A DNA stretch of 64,000 nucleotides, from the NCBI GenBank assembly GCA_043497085.1, contig JBIEKI010000019.1; one strand, written 5' to 3'. Of this stretch, positions 31,564 through 40,693 are shown one piece after another. This stretch comes from Thalassobacillus sp043497085 (GTDB lineage: Bacteria > Bacillota > Bacilli > Bacillales > Halobacillaceae). The notes under the pieces were generated by a model. It worked only from the letters and a program-made list of their open reading frames with translations, made no database searches and was not told the origin of the DNA. A program made the translations under genes and the position numbers. Position 1 is the first letter of the stretch. The number at the start of each line of letters is the position of its first letter.

Positions 31564-31779
31564 TTACATGGTTGCTATATTTTTTTCTACGAGAGGTTCA
31601 GTTTCAATCGTTTCGATAGTAAAATGATATTTTCCTTGCATATAGCCCGAGTCTTTCAATGAAGCAATAAAGCGCTCCGCTTCTGTCTTTGTTTCGAAAC
31701 ATAAATCCACCTTGTTTTCACTACACAAAAAGTTAATCTCTGTTTTTTTATTGAACCATGCAACTACCTTATAGCTCAC
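31564..31779 (-). CDS. Small protein of unknown function
   Basis: The product is 71 residues with no membrane segment: 'SYKVVAWFNKKTEINFLCSENKVDLCFETKTEAERFIASLKDSGYMQ' suggests a small alpha/beta fold. I do not recognise the family. The start is GTG, 7 bases behind GGAGGGGG, which strongly supports translation. It lies about 120 bases before the M3 peptidase gene and may be cotranscribed with it. Confidence 0.65.
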   Translation of the reverse strand: MSYKVVAWFNKKTEINFLCSENKVDLCFETKTEAERFIASLKDSGYMQGKYHFTIETIETEPLVEKNIATM

Positions 31780-32035
31780 TTATATTCCCCCTCCACACTC
31801 TAAAATAGTGAAACTGTTCCTAAACTTGTTTCTACAACGGGAGGTCTTAACAATGTAGTGAATGCAAATGTTTAAATTATATTTCTATTTTTTTATTCAT
31901 TATGTATATTTTAACATTATGCGACTTCCTTTTTATCCTTTTTAACAAAGAACAGGTGATAAGCCTTATTTAATATAACGAATTTTTCAGATTATTGTAA
32001 TATAGATAGGTATTAAGGTTCAGATAATAATGATT

Positions 32036-32071
32036 GAAGCAAATTTTTTGTAGCTTAAAAATGTTTGCTTC
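32036..32071. promoter_or_regulatory. Interrupted inverted repeat upstream of the LLM gene (possible operator)
   Basis: GAAGCAAA (32036-32043) and TTTGCTTC (32064-32071) are exact inverted repeats separated by 20 bases and lie just before a CATACTAAAATG stretch that could be a -10 region. The remaining bases 31780-32035 are AT-rich and show no gene. Confidence 0.5.
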
Positions 32072-32101
32072 ATACTAAAATGACTAATTCCTAGGAGTTT
32101 G

Positions 32102-33052
32102 ATGATAATGAAAAACCATACAGGCTTTCAAAAAATGGTCAAGCCCGGCTACCTTTCTTTTGGCTTGTCCATTCCTATTGAGAATTATGGCAAAAAGTCA
32201 CCTGCTATGAATGATCAAATTGAGATGGCACAGCTTGCTGAACAAAAAGGCTTTACAAGCTTATGGCTGCAGGATGTCGTTTTAGAGGACCCTACCTTTG
32301 AAGACCCTGCGACTGGTCAGATATTCGATAGCTTTATTTACCTCACTTACCTGGCTAGTCATACTAAGTCCATCAATTTAGGCACTGCTGCAACCGTATT
32401 TTCTTTACGCCACCCGCTACGTACCGCTAAAGAAGCGGCCAGCATCGAACGTTTATTTCCAGAGCGCTTGATGCTCGGTGTCTCATCAGGAGACAGGAGG
32501 AAAGACTTTTCAGGATTGAATATTCCAATTATGGAGCGCGGCGAGTGGTTCCGGAATGCCTTTCACTATTTCCAGGAGATTCTTTATGAGGAATTCCCAA
32601 CGATCGATTCACCGTTTGGCAAAGTAGATAAAGCTAACCTTGTTCCAAAACCCACAAAAGAAATTCCTCTCTTCCTTACGGGGTATGCCCAGCAAACCCT
32701 CGATTGGGTAGCCCGGCATGGACATGGATGGATGTTCTATCCACAGCGCCCTGAGCAGCAGCAGGAAACTGTCGCTAAGTATCGCGAACTTGTGGATAGC
32801 TATTCACCGGGAGATTTCCGAGCGTTTCTTATGCCGCTTCCGCTCGACTTGGTGGAAGACCCCGATCATCCATATGAAAAAATTCCAGCTGGCTACCGAA
32901 CCGGACGGAACAACCTCCTGGAGATTTTGGCGAAATATCAAGATGCAGGTGTTAACCACATTTTCTTTAATTTGGCTCAAAGCAAGCGCCCGGCCAAAGA
33001 AGTAGTAGAAGAACTAGGAGAATATGTACTTCCTCAGTTCCAGTGGGAGTAA
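32102..33052 (+). CDS. LLM-class flavin oxidoreductase
   Basis: The 316-residue protein is a bacterial-luciferase-like TIM barrel: 'GLSIPIENYG', 'QIEMAQLAEQKGFTSLWLQDVV', 'INLGTAATVFSLRHPLRTAKEAASIERLFPERLMLGVSSG' and the late 'GNNLLEILAKYQDAGVNHIFF'-like region ('RTGRNNLLEILAKYQDAG'). Such enzymes use FMNH2 or F420 to oxidise small substrates. The substrate cannot be read from the sequence. TAGGAG lies 4 bases before ATG 32102; ATG 32108 is an alternative. A DUF5694 gene follows after 20 bases, probably in the same transcript. Confidence 0.9.
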   Translation: MIMKNHTGFQKMVKPGYLSFGLSIPIENYGKKSPAMNDQIEMAQLAEQKGFTSLWLQDVVLEDPTFEDPATGQIFDSFIYLTYLASHTKSINLGTAATVFSLRHPLRTAKEAASIERLFPERLMLGVSSGDRRKDFSGLNIPIMERGEWFRNAFHYFQEILYEEFPTIDSPFGKVDKANLVPKPTKEIPLFLTGYAQQTLDWVARHGHGWMFYPQRPEQQQETVAKYRELVDSYSPGDFRAFLMPLPLDLVEDPDHPYEKIPAGYRTGRNNLLEILAKYQDAGVNHIFFNLAQSKRPAKEVVEELGEYVLPQFQWE

Positions 33053-33072
33053 ATGAAAGGAGGCAAACCGAA

Positions 33073-33786
33073 ATGGGTACAAAACCACAGCTTCTTATGT
33101 TAGGAACATTTCATTTAGAGATGAACCCTGAACTGGTAAACCACCATCACAAACAAATAAGCAGTATTGCACAATCGCTTAAAGCTTTTGCACCTACAAA
33201 AATAGCAGTAGAAAAAACATTTCTGCTTGAAAATGAACTCAACCGAAAACTGGAAGCGTACAAAAGCGGCAATTTCAAACTTGGATATGATATAGTCGAT
33301 CAACTCGGCTATCGCCTTGCTGAACAACTTGGCTTGGAGGAGGTTGTGCCGGTGGATGAAGATGTGAACATGAACGCTCCTGCGCTGAACCAGGTATTCG
33401 AATGGGCAGAGAATTATCAGCCAGGATTACTTCAGGAGATCGTAGAAATCCAACAGCAATTAGTTGCATGCGCCCCCGACGATAATCCTCCATTAACCCA
33501 GCTTCAGGCAATCAACAGCCCTGAGTACCGGAAATTGATAGGAAAATTATACATGAAACTTGCTTTGGTTGGTGACCCTCAGCATCAAGTAGGCGCAGCG
33601 TGGCTCAAACAGTGGCATCATAGAGACTTAGCCATTTTTGCCAATGTTAGCCGTCAAGCAGCCCAAAGCGACCGTATATTGCTTATGATTGGAAAAGACC
33701 ACCTTCCACTTCTATCTCACTTTTTCGATGCCAGCGGAGAATTCGATATCGTTCCTGCACTTGATTACTTTCCCCAGGAGAAATAA
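33073..33786 (+). CDS. DUF5694 domain protein
   Basis: The 237-residue protein begins 'QLLMLGTFHLEMN' and has 'KIAVEK', 'GYRLAEQLGLEEVVPVDED' and a late 'RILLMIGKDHLPLLSHFF', a pattern of DUF5694, related in layout to the TraB/TIKI/ChaN-like group in which GxxH and GxxH/R motifs near both ends form the active site. No signal peptide is seen. The function is unknown. The ATG at 33073 is 9 bases behind AAAGGAGG. It sits between the LLM oxidoreductase gene and a terminator. Confidence 0.8.
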   Translation: MGTKPQLLMLGTFHLEMNPELVNHHHKQISSIAQSLKAFAPTKIAVEKTFLLENELNRKLEAYKSGNFKLGYDIVDQLGYRLAEQLGLEEVVPVDEDVNMNAPALNQVFEWAENYQPGLLQEIVEIQQQLVACAPDDNPPLTQLQAINSPEYRKLIGKLYMKLALVGDPQHQVGAAWLKQWHHRDLAIFANVSRQAAQSDRILLMIGKDHLPLLSHFFDASGEFDIVPALDYFPQEK

Positions 33787-33787
33787 C

Positions 33788-33820
33788 AAAACCTCCACTT
33801 TTTTCCTAAGTGGAGGTTTT
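33788..33820. terminator. Bidirectional terminator
   Basis: Perfect 13-base stem AAAACCTCCACTT / AAGTGGAGGTTTT with a 7-base loop, between the convergent DUF5694 and BCCT genes. Confidence 0.93.
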
Positions 33821-33825
33821 ATAGA

Positions 33826-35439
33826 TTATTGTTCCGGTGGCCTTTGCTGGTTTCGTTTTCTTCTTAATCTTTCAAGAATTTTTTTGCGATTGATGTGAAT
33901 GGTTTTAGGTTCATATCCTTCACTGGCCCGTATGTCTTCATTGGAGGCTTTCATAAACGATAAAGCCAGCATGAACATGATAAAAATCAATGGAAAACCA
34001 CCAACAATACTCGCTGTTTGTAAGGTACCCAGTCCACCAAGGAACATCAGTGCTAATGGCAGCAGACATAAAGCAAATGCCCAAAACAATCGGTTCCAAC
34101 GCAACGGTTCATTTTCTACTTCTTTTTGAACTACTGCAGATAAAATATAGGAACTGGAATCAAAGGTCGTGGCAAGGAAAATAATCGCCAGTACAGTAAA
34201 TATCAATACCATGAACTTGGCAAGTGGCAGCTGTCCGATAATAGCTATTATCGCAGCCGGAGCACCGTATTCGTTCATATAACCAATGGCATCAAAGCTG
34301 CCTGTCATCTGCAAGTACAACCCGAAGTTCCCCATGATTCCAAAGAAGAGAATACAACCAAGGGTCCCATACACCATGGTTCCAAGCACCATTTGGCGAA
34401 TGGTACGTCCTCTGGAAATACGCGCAACGAACAAACCGACAAACGGAGCATAAACGAGCCACCAGGCCCAGTAGAATATCGTCCAGCCTTCAGGAAATCC
34501 TGTTTCTTCAAATGCTCCTATATCACCAAACGGTTCGGTCCATGTCGCCATTTTAAAGAAGTTATCCATTAGGATTCCGACACTGTTGGTGGTTGTCTCT
34601 GTCAAAAAGCGAGTCGGACCGAACAAGAAAATGAATCCTAGTAAGAATAGTGCCAGCCATAAGTTGATATCGCTTAGCAGCTTGATTCCTTTTTTCAACC
34701 CGGAATAAGCACTGAAAGCAAATATTGCCGTACATAATAACAAAATGAAGGTTTGCATCGTCAAATCTGCTTCCAGACCAGTCAATTCACTGATACCTTC
34801 AGCAATCATAGGAGTACCAAGTGCAAGGGTGGTTCCTGCCCCTCCCATCAAACCGAACATGAATAGAATATCAATGATATGGCCGACTGGACCATCTACA
34901 ATCCGCCCTAACAAAGGACGACATGCCTCACTGATTTTCAATACTGGTTTCTTACGAACATAATAGAAATACGCAATCGGCAATGCTGGGAGTGTATAAA
35001 TCGCCCATGCAATCGGTCCCCAATGGAAAATACCATAAGCTGTCGACCATTGGATCGCTTCTTTCGATTCCGGTTCAATGCCGAAAGGAGGGCCTTGATA
35101 GTAATAAGCCCATTCGATTACAGCCCAATATAGAATACTCGAACCAATCCCGGCAGCAAATAACATTGCCGCCCAGGAGAATGAATTGAATTCAGGCTTT
35201 TCTCCTTCATCTCCTAATAAAATGTGTCCATTTTCACTAAATGCCACAAAAATCAAAAATGCAAATACTAATAAACCCATGATTAAGTATAATACCCCAA
35301 AGTTAGAGGTCATGAATGTATTGGCCTGATTGACGACCTCCACACCAGCCTCAGGGAAGATGATAAGTGGCACAACAACCCCAAGCAATAAGATAAATGC
35401 CCCTATAAACGTGGGCCAATCAATTAATTTTGTATTCAT
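33826..35439 (-). CDS. BCCT-family transporter (betaine/carnitine/choline type)
   Basis: The 537-residue carrier has twelve transmembrane segments and the family Trp-rich region 'GWTIFYWAWWLVYAPFVGLFVARISRGRTIRQMVLG'. The sodium-site glycine stretch is 'AAGIGSSILYWAVIEWAYYYQGPPFG', which differs from the GMGIG of OpuD-type glycine betaine carriers, so the substrate may be carnitine, choline or another compound. The charged C-terminal tail ('KILERLRRKRNQQRPPEQ') could be an osmosensor. The ATG at 35439 follows AAAGGAAAG. It probably serves osmoprotection or nutrient uptake. Confidence 0.88.
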   Translation of the reverse strand: MNTKLIDWPTFIGAFILLLGVVVPLIIFPEAGVEVVNQANTFMTSNFGVLYLIMGLLVFAFLIFVAFSENGHILLGDEGEKPEFNSFSWAAMLFAAGIGSSILYWAVIEWAYYYQGPPFGIEPESKEAIQWSTAYGIFHWGPIAWAIYTLPALPIAYFYYVRKKPVLKISEACRPLLGRIVDGPVGHIIDILFMFGLMGGAGTTLALGTPMIAEGISELTGLEADLTMQTFILLLCTAIFAFSAYSGLKKGIKLLSDINLWLALFLLGFIFLFGPTRFLTETTTNSVGILMDNFFKMATWTEPFGDIGAFEETGFPEGWTIFYWAWWLVYAPFVGLFVARISRGRTIRQMVLGTMVYGTLGCILFFGIMGNFGLYLQMTGSFDAIGYMNEYGAPAAIIAIIGQLPLAKFMVLIFTVLAIIFLATTFDSSSYILSAVVQKEVENEPLRWNRLFWAFALCLLPLALMFLGGLGTLQTASIVGGFPLIFIMFMLALSFMKASNEDIRASEGYEPKTIHINRKKILERLRRKRNQQRPPEQ

Positions 35440-35991
35440 TTGAAACTTTCCTTTCATAATTTGTTATTATTACTGCAACAACACTAGGAAAACTGTTTAA
35501 GAATAATTAATTTGAGAGGAAGACATTTTTTTAGAACTCCCGCATCTTGTTACACAACCAAGGAGTAACTTATCAAAAATGAAATACATCGACAAACCTT
35601 TAAAAATCACTTATAGCACCATTCCGTGTAAATAAACCGCAATAAGTCTATTTATGTCGAATATACACTGTTTTTGTCGATAATTGTGGCCCAGGCGCCG
35701 GAGTATATGATCTCGACAGCCCTGCTATTAAGTTTGCTCTATTTCCTTCCTTTTATTAATCATTTGATTAAGGTGTGATATATGAGGTGGAAATGAAGAA
35801 CCTGTTGGAAATGCGTAAAAAACATACGGGGCAGTTTAAGGGACGTTCAATACTACGGTGACAATTATGAGTGAGTTGACGAGAAGAAAACCTTATCGAA
35901 TTACCATATGAACTTAGGGTAGGCTTTCGGGTTTGGCACAGCCAGCAGCCTGCTTGCCGTACTGCTACTATGAGGAGAGGATGTGAAGGTT
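35440..35991. other. Gene-free stretch upstream of the BCCT gene
   Basis: About 550 bases, AT-rich up to about 35680. I see no repeat family, RNA gene or convincing operator. A 22-codon frame at 35792 has a GAGGTGG before it but no other support. The promoters of the two divergent genes must lie here. Confidence 0.5.
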
Positions 35992-36261
35992 ATGCGTAAA
36001 TGGAGAAACTGGGATGAATGGTTCAATCCCCTGTATTTCCCACTAATAACAGCTATTCCAATTGAAATATGGCTGTTGAGTCTGATTCAGAGAAAAGCCT
36101 GGAGTACAGTAGAACTGACCACTTTTATCATTGCGGCCCTGTTTCTAGTATTTGCCGGGATCGTAGAAATGAGTGCGGAGGAAACAAAACATCGTACGTT
36201 CGGACACCTTTACCTGGGAAGTGCTGTGATTTTTGGTGCATTAGGATATCTGTTTTTTTAA
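35992..36261 (+). CDS. Small membrane protein of unknown function
   Basis: The 89-residue protein has three hydrophobic segments (about residues 12-32, 40-60 and 72-88) joined by charged loops ('QRKAWSTVE', 'MSAEETKHRTFG'). No family is recognised. GAGAGGA lies 10 bases before the ATG; a GTG three codons upstream is too close to it. It faces another small membrane protein gene. Confidence 0.65.
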   Translation: MRKWRNWDEWFNPLYFPLITAIPIEIWLLSLIQRKAWSTVELTTFIIAALFLVFAGIVEMSAEETKHRTFGHLYLGSAVIFGALGYLFF

Positions 36262-36282
36262 AATACAGCGCTTCTCCAGGTC

Positions 36283-36537
36283 TCAAATGAAAAACAACCA
36301 AGGCAAAATCATAGGAATCATTATAATAAGGGTGACCGTTAACCAGGGAATCGAATTTTCTTCCTTCAACTGTTTACGATAGGACATCCCCCATGCCAAT
36401 AACAGGAGAAGAGTTACAATGATACTCTGTAAGTGAAAGGTATCGTCTTTATTCATCATAAAAATATATAGAACTCCTTCAATGATCAGTAAAATACCGA
36501 CCAATGAATTGAATATATGGGTGAAACGTCTGCTCAC
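36283..36537 (-). CDS. Small membrane protein of unknown function
   Basis: The 84-residue protein has three predicted membrane segments (about residues 10-28, 37-53 and 64-84) and a basic loop 'SYRKQLKEE'. I do not recognise it. The start is GTG, 7 bases behind AAGGAGTG. Confidence 0.65.
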   Translation of the reverse strand: MSRRFTHIFNSLVGILLIIEGVLYIFMMNKDDTFHLQSIIVTLLLLLAWGMSYRKQLKEENSIPWLTVTLIIMIPMILPWLFFI

Positions 36538-36693
36538 TCTTGTCCACTCCTTGTAAGGTTAAATTCAGTTATATTATATCATTCGCTTAAAACATTATAG
36601 AAATACTTTTGCTTTTACAAGGCGGAAAGACTAAAATTGAATATGACAGAAAATTCCCTTAATTATCCACTGTCTTAAAAGGAGGAATTATAT

Positions 36694-37596
36694 ATGAGCC
36701 GAAACCTCACTTGCCAGTCATCGGTATATTCATTAAGTAAGGATCACTCCCCTGCTATCCACGTACAACCAGGAGAGACGATCACCATTGAGACATATGA
36801 TTGTTTCCAGAATCAGATTCAATCAGAAAAGACAGAAATAAATGCAATTGATTGGAACCAGATCAATCCGGCTACTGGACCGGTTTATATTGAAGGGGCA
36901 GAGCCTGGAGACATATTGAAGGTGAAGATCGATAGACTCGAAATCGGGGAACGCGGTGTTATGGTCACCGGTAAAGACCTCGGTGTCTTAGGCAGGCATT
37001 TTGAAGATTTCGATGTCAAAATTATCCCGATTAAGGATAACCGGGCTATTTTTGATGACAAGCTATCATTACCTTTAAATCCTATGATTGGTGTGATAGG
37101 AGTGGCACCTGAGAATGAAGAAGTAAACTGTGGAACTCCTGGTGCACATGGTGGAAACATGGATACAAAATTGATTACGGAAGGTGCCGAGTTATACTTC
37201 CCTGTCTTCGCACCGGGCGCTTTGTTCGCTACAGGTGACTTCCATGCTGCCATGGGTGACGGGGAAATCAGTGTGTCAGGAATTGAAGTTCCTGGTGAAG
37301 TAACCGTAACCTTCGATATCATAAAAAACAAATCGCTTTCTTATCCACTTGTAGCGAATGAAGAAGGTATAGCCTTACTTGTTTCTAAAGAAACATTGGA
37401 TGATGCGGTCCAAACGGCTGTAGAGCAAATGGCAGAACTGTTACTCCCGCACACCAATTTTACACTTTCACACCTTACCATGCTGATGAGCGCAGCAGGA
37501 GAAGTCCAAGTGAGTCAGGTAGTAGATCCGCTGGTAACAGCTAGATTTTTTGTTCCTGTCCACATTTTAAAGGCGTATGATATTCAATTATTTTAA
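36694..37596 (+). CDS. Acetamidase/formamidase family amidohydrolase
   Basis: The 300-residue enzyme has the family metal-site blocks 'CGTPGAHGGNMDTK' (about residues 148-161) and 'GDFHAAMGDGEISVSGIE' (about 183-200), with the N-terminal 'DWNQINPATGPVYIEGAEPGD'. It hydrolyses short amides to ammonia and the acid. Length agrees with the short Bacillus members. An AAAGGAGG ribosome binding site precedes the ATG. It is a single gene ending at a terminator. Confidence 0.92.
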   Translation: MSRNLTCQSSVYSLSKDHSPAIHVQPGETITIETYDCFQNQIQSEKTEINAIDWNQINPATGPVYIEGAEPGDILKVKIDRLEIGERGVMVTGKDLGVLGRHFEDFDVKIIPIKDNRAIFDDKLSLPLNPMIGVIGVAPENEEVNCGTPGAHGGNMDTKLITEGAELYFPVFAPGALFATGDFHAAMGDGEISVSGIEVPGEVTVTFDIIKNKSLSYPLVANEEGIALLVSKETLDDAVQTAVEQMAELLLPHTNFTLSHLTMLMSAAGEVQVSQVVDPLVTARFFVPVHILKAYDIQLF

Positions 37597-37602
37597 CAAC
37601 AT

Positions 37603-37632
37603 AAGCCAACTCTGCTTCCTGGGAGTTGGCTT
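37603..37632. terminator. Bidirectional terminator
   Basis: AAGCCAACTC / GAGTTGGCTT with a 10-base loop between convergent genes; it overlaps the last codons of the gene on the minus strand. Confidence 0.8.
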
Positions 37633-38053
37633 ACATATTTAATAAGTTATCTATCCTTTCTGTGCGTTGGTAGGGTTTGGCATCATATTTAAGTATTTCC
37701 CAGTGATAGGTGTAAATTAATATTTCAACCAGATTCTCCTGCTTATTTTCCACTGTCAATCCAGCTTCTACTGCCTGAATGTTAGATATACTTCCCTCAG
37801 CAGTCTCTGATTTTTTTAACACCGTCAATATTCGTTTAATTTCTTTCTGATCTTCTATGACATAGCCTTCATAATCGCCAGAAATATTATGGAATTTCAT
37901 TGTCAATGGTCTTTTATAATCCCACCAGTCATGCGGGGTAACCGAGTCTTTTTGGAATGTTAACGGAGTGTATAAATATTGGGTGTCGAGATAAATGTAT
38001 GCTGCTGTAATGATAACCAGTAACGTGGTAAAAGCTGTTGCTATTCTTTTCAA
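37631..38053 (-). CDS. Membrane-anchored protein of unknown function
   Basis: The 140-residue protein has one N-terminal hydrophobic segment (about residues 5-22), which may be an uncleaved signal anchor, followed by an extracytoplasmic domain with many aromatic residues ('HDWWDYKRPLTMKFHNISGDYEGYVIEDQKEI'). The layout resembles small DUF-type surface proteins of Bacillus, but I cannot name a family. The start is TTG, 5 bases behind AGGGAGAG. Confidence 0.65.
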   Translation of the reverse strand: MKRIATAFTTLLVIITAAYIYLDTQYLYTPLTFQKDSVTPHDWWDYKRPLTMKFHNISGDYEGYVIEDQKEIKRILTVLKKSETAEGSISNIQAVEAGLTVENKQENLVEILIYTYHWEILKYDAKPYQRTERIDNLLNM

Positions 38054-38173
38054 CCAATCTCTCCCTTGTCTATATTTGTCAGAAAAGACACTTAATTGTT
38101 ATACGTGTATGTCTTCCTATTCGTTTCATACAAAATAAATTTCTTTTAAAAATAAGATTTGAAAAATTCACCC

Positions 38174-38207
38174 AAAAAAAGCCTATCCACCTCCATCCAG
38201 GATAGAC
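38174..38207 (-). terminator. Terminator of the GNAT gene at 38240
   Basis: GTCTATCC / GGATAGGC stem (38181-38188, 38200-38207, outer pairs imperfect) followed on the minus strand by seven T. Confidence 0.7.
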
Positions 38208-38239
38208 TTGCAAAGCGCCCCTATTGAAAAGGAACCTTT

Positions 38240-38668
38240 TTAATCTAGCGTTTTAGCGAAGCCAGTGGATTTTTTGACAAACCCCATGTGTTCATAGACT
38301 CTGTGTGTTTCAGCCCTTTCTGGTCGATTGCCACTATTCAATATCAATGAAGCAGCACCATTGGCTTTTCCCCACTTTTCTGCTTGCTGAAAGAGCTGTT
38401 TACCTATCCCTCTTCCTCTATGCTGTTCTTCTACGACGACCGCTACAACTCTTATGTAACTATCATTACCCTCATACCGGATCCCATGAACCATCCCTAT
38501 CATCCCCAACAAGCGTTCATTCTCTTCATACACATACGTCTGATAATCCGTCTTCATTTTTATTTTCGCAAATCTCACGGCCATTTCCTGTTTAGTAGTG
38601 GGGTATCCTAACACTGTCACCAGCCTTGCTAAATCTTTCGCATCTTCTAATTCAGCCTTACGAATCAC
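38240..38668 (-). CDS. GNAT-family N-acetyltransferase
   Basis: The 142-residue protein is a complete single-domain GNAT: 'IRKAELEDAKDLARLV' at the start, the acetyl-CoA loop 'VVEEQHRGRGIGKQLFQQAEKW' (about residues 78-99), and 'RVYEHMGFVKKS' at the end. The substrate is unknown. The start is GTG, 6 bases behind GAGGAGG. Confidence 0.9.
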   Translation of the reverse strand: MIRKAELEDAKDLARLVTVLGYPTTKQEMAVRFAKIKMKTDYQTYVYEENERLLGMIGMVHGIRYEGNDSYIRVVAVVVEEQHRGRGIGKQLFQQAEKWGKANGAASLILNSGNRPERAETHRVYEHMGFVKKSTGFAKTLD

Positions 38669-38728
38669 ATTTATCCTCCTCTAAAACAAAAGCCCTCCCC
38701 TGGGTAGAGAAAGGCTATGCTTCATTAT

Positions 38729-38863
38729 TCATTTGGATTTTGTTTCTTCAAAACTCTCCCACTTCTCTTGTTTGTCTATTTGTGGGCTTTGGACTTGAAA
38801 TGGAATTACTGCCAGTGCAATACCTATGACAATTATAAAAGCAATTCTCTTTATCCAGTTCAC
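38729..38863 (-). CDS. Small membrane-anchored peptide
   Basis: A 44-residue frame begins at GTG 38863, six bases behind AGGGGG. It has basic residues, a hydrophobic segment (about residues 6-22) and a polar charged tail ('SPQIDKQEKWESFEETKSK'), which looks like a coherent single-pass or secreted peptide. No family is recognised. It lies upstream of the GNAT gene on the same strand, separated by a weak GC-rich hairpin (38686-38719) that may act as its terminator. Confidence 0.6.
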   Translation of the reverse strand: MNWIKRIAFIIVIGIALAVIPFQVQSPQIDKQEKWESFEETKSK

Positions 38864-38943
38864 ATTCTGCCCCCTATGCAGATTATTAATCTAAGTTTAT
38901 CATATCCAAGACTTGGAAATAAGGATAAAGAAGGAATTTTTTA

Positions 38944-38975
38944 AAAGCAGGTGACATTTGACGGCCACCTGCTTT
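38944..38975 (-). terminator. Terminator of the acyl-CoA ligase gene
   Basis: AAAGCAGGTG / CACCTGCTTT with a 12-base loop and T-rich tail on the minus strand. Confidence 0.88.
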
Positions 38976-38988
38976 ATCTTGTTGTTGA

Positions 38989-40569
38989 TTATGATTGCTG
39001 CTTTTCTTTTTGCCTTAATTCTACTCTTCGGATTTTCCCTGATGTTGTTTTAGGTAATTCCGTGATAAACTCGATTTTTCTAGGATATTTATATGGAGCG
39101 GTCAGTTCTTTAACATGATTCTGCAGCTCCTTGGTCAAGGATTCATCCCCATTCACATCTTCCTTCAGAACGATGTACGCCTTGACGATATTGCCACGAA
39201 CTTCATCCGGGCTTGCCACTACAGCACATTCCTGAACAGCAGGATGCTTCACCAATGCATCTTCTACTTCGAAAGGTCCAATCGTGTAGCCAGAGCTTAT
39301 AATGATATCATCACTTCTGCCTTCAAACCAGAAATAGCCTTCTTCGTCTTTAGAAGCCTGATCTCCTGTCACATAATAGTCCCCGCGATAAGACATCTTT
39401 GTACGTTCCGGGTCCTTGTAATACGCTTTAAACAAAGCGGGTGTTTCTAAATGGACCGCAATATCTCCAACCTCTCCTGGTCCTACCGGTTCTCCCATTT
39501 CATCGATGATTTCTACCCGGTTTCCAGGCGTTGGTTTCCCCATAGAGCCTGGTTTGACATCCATGTCCTTCATGACACCGACAAGCAATGTGTTTTCTGT
39601 TTGGCCATATCCATCCCGCACAGTGACATTGAAGTGTTTTTGGAAAGTATCGATGACTTCCCTATTCAATGGTTCACCGGCTGATACAGCACTGTGCAAT
39701 GCAGGTAGATGATAATCACCCAGGTTGTCCACTTTTGCCATTAAACGATATTCAGTCGGCGTACAACAGAGGACATTCACCGTATAGCGTTCTAATATAC
39801 TTAAATAGGTTTTAGGATCAAATTTACCCTGATAGACAAGTCCGGTTGCTCCAGAACCCAGCACAGATAAAAACGGGCTCCAAATCCACTTCTGCCACCC
39901 AGGACCGGCAGTAGCCCATACCTTATCTCCATCTTGAATACTGAGCCAGTTCTCTGCAGCTGTTTTCAAATGAGCGTAACCCCAGCCATGTGTATGGACA
40001 ACCCCTTTTGGATTGCCGGTGGTTCCGGACGTGTAGGATAAGAAAGCCATATCATCCCGTGTAGTATCAGCCATGTCCAGTTCAGACGATACTTTTTCCC
40101 CTTCAAGCAAGTCATCAAGGTACGTCCAGCCTTCCACAGCAGCTCCGATCGTAAACTTTTTGATTGAACTAATTTCTTTAATATCATCAAATTGTCCCGT
40201 ATATGGGTGAAAACTGACCACACCGCTTACCTCACCATGAGTAATTCGATATTGCAAATCTTTGGTCCGGAGCATTTCAGAGCTTGGTATGACAACCAGT
40301 CCTGCTTTTAAAGCGCCGACATATACCTGGTAAGCTTCTATCAGACGAGGGATCATAATTAGAACTTTATCGCCTTTTTTTAAACCTTCTTGTTTGAAAG
40401 CGTTACCAATTTTGTTTGCATTTTGCATTAGTTCTGAATATGTAATCTCTTTTTGATTTCCCTGCTCGTCTTCCCACTGCAAAGCTTTGCGATCAGGTTC
40501 CTTTGCAAACTTTTCAATTTCATTCACTACGTTATAAGACTCTGGAGCTATCAACGATTCTCTATCCAT
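38989..40569 (-). CDS. Acyl-CoA synthetase, MbcS-like
   Basis: The 526-residue adenylate-forming enzyme has the AMP-binding P-loop 'SYTSGTTGNPKGVVHTHG', 'GYGQTEN', 'YVTGDQASKDEEGYFWFEGRSDDIIISSGYTIGPFEVE' and the C-terminal catalytic Lys in 'ELPKTTSGKIRR'. This order and 'GPGWQKWIWSPFLSVLGSGATG' match the branched/short-chain acyl-CoA ligase MbcS, related to acetyl-CoA synthetase. It activates a carboxylate to its CoA ester through an acyl-AMP. The ATG at 40569 is 7 bases behind GGAAGGG; the longer frame to 40665 lacks support. Confidence 0.9.
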   Translation of the reverse strand: MDRESLIAPESYNVVNEIEKFAKEPDRKALQWEDEQGNQKEITYSELMQNANKIGNAFKQEGLKKGDKVLIMIPRLIEAYQVYVGALKAGLVVIPSSEMLRTKDLQYRITHGEVSGVVSFHPYTGQFDDIKEISSIKKFTIGAAVEGWTYLDDLLEGEKVSSELDMADTTRDDMAFLSYTSGTTGNPKGVVHTHGWGYAHLKTAAENWLSIQDGDKVWATAGPGWQKWIWSPFLSVLGSGATGLVYQGKFDPKTYLSILERYTVNVLCCTPTEYRLMAKVDNLGDYHLPALHSAVSAGEPLNREVIDTFQKHFNVTVRDGYGQTENTLLVGVMKDMDVKPGSMGKPTPGNRVEIIDEMGEPVGPGEVGDIAVHLETPALFKAYYKDPERTKMSYRGDYYVTGDQASKDEEGYFWFEGRSDDIIISSGYTIGPFEVEDALVKHPAVQECAVVASPDEVRGNIVKAYIVLKEDVNGDESLTKELQNHVKELTAPYKYPRKIEFITELPKTTSGKIRRVELRQKEKQQS

Positions 40570-40693
40570 GGTACATCCCCTTCCCCAAAATAAAGTAACA
40601 TCATTCACCAGTATTATATCAAACAATTCACAATTGTTGAAATTTAAATATAAAGGGGTTTTCAAGAAAGTTGGACTGGTGTTCGTGGTTGTT

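Noticed and set aside
35792..35860. 22-codon frame after GAGGTGG
   Set aside because: Too short, no recognisable features and no terminator; kept only as a remark.
38305..38611. Plus-strand frames of 75-96 codons opposite the GNAT gene
   Set aside because: The minus strand encodes a complete acetyltransferase with a good ribosome binding site; the plus frames are Cys/Ser/His-rich shadows.
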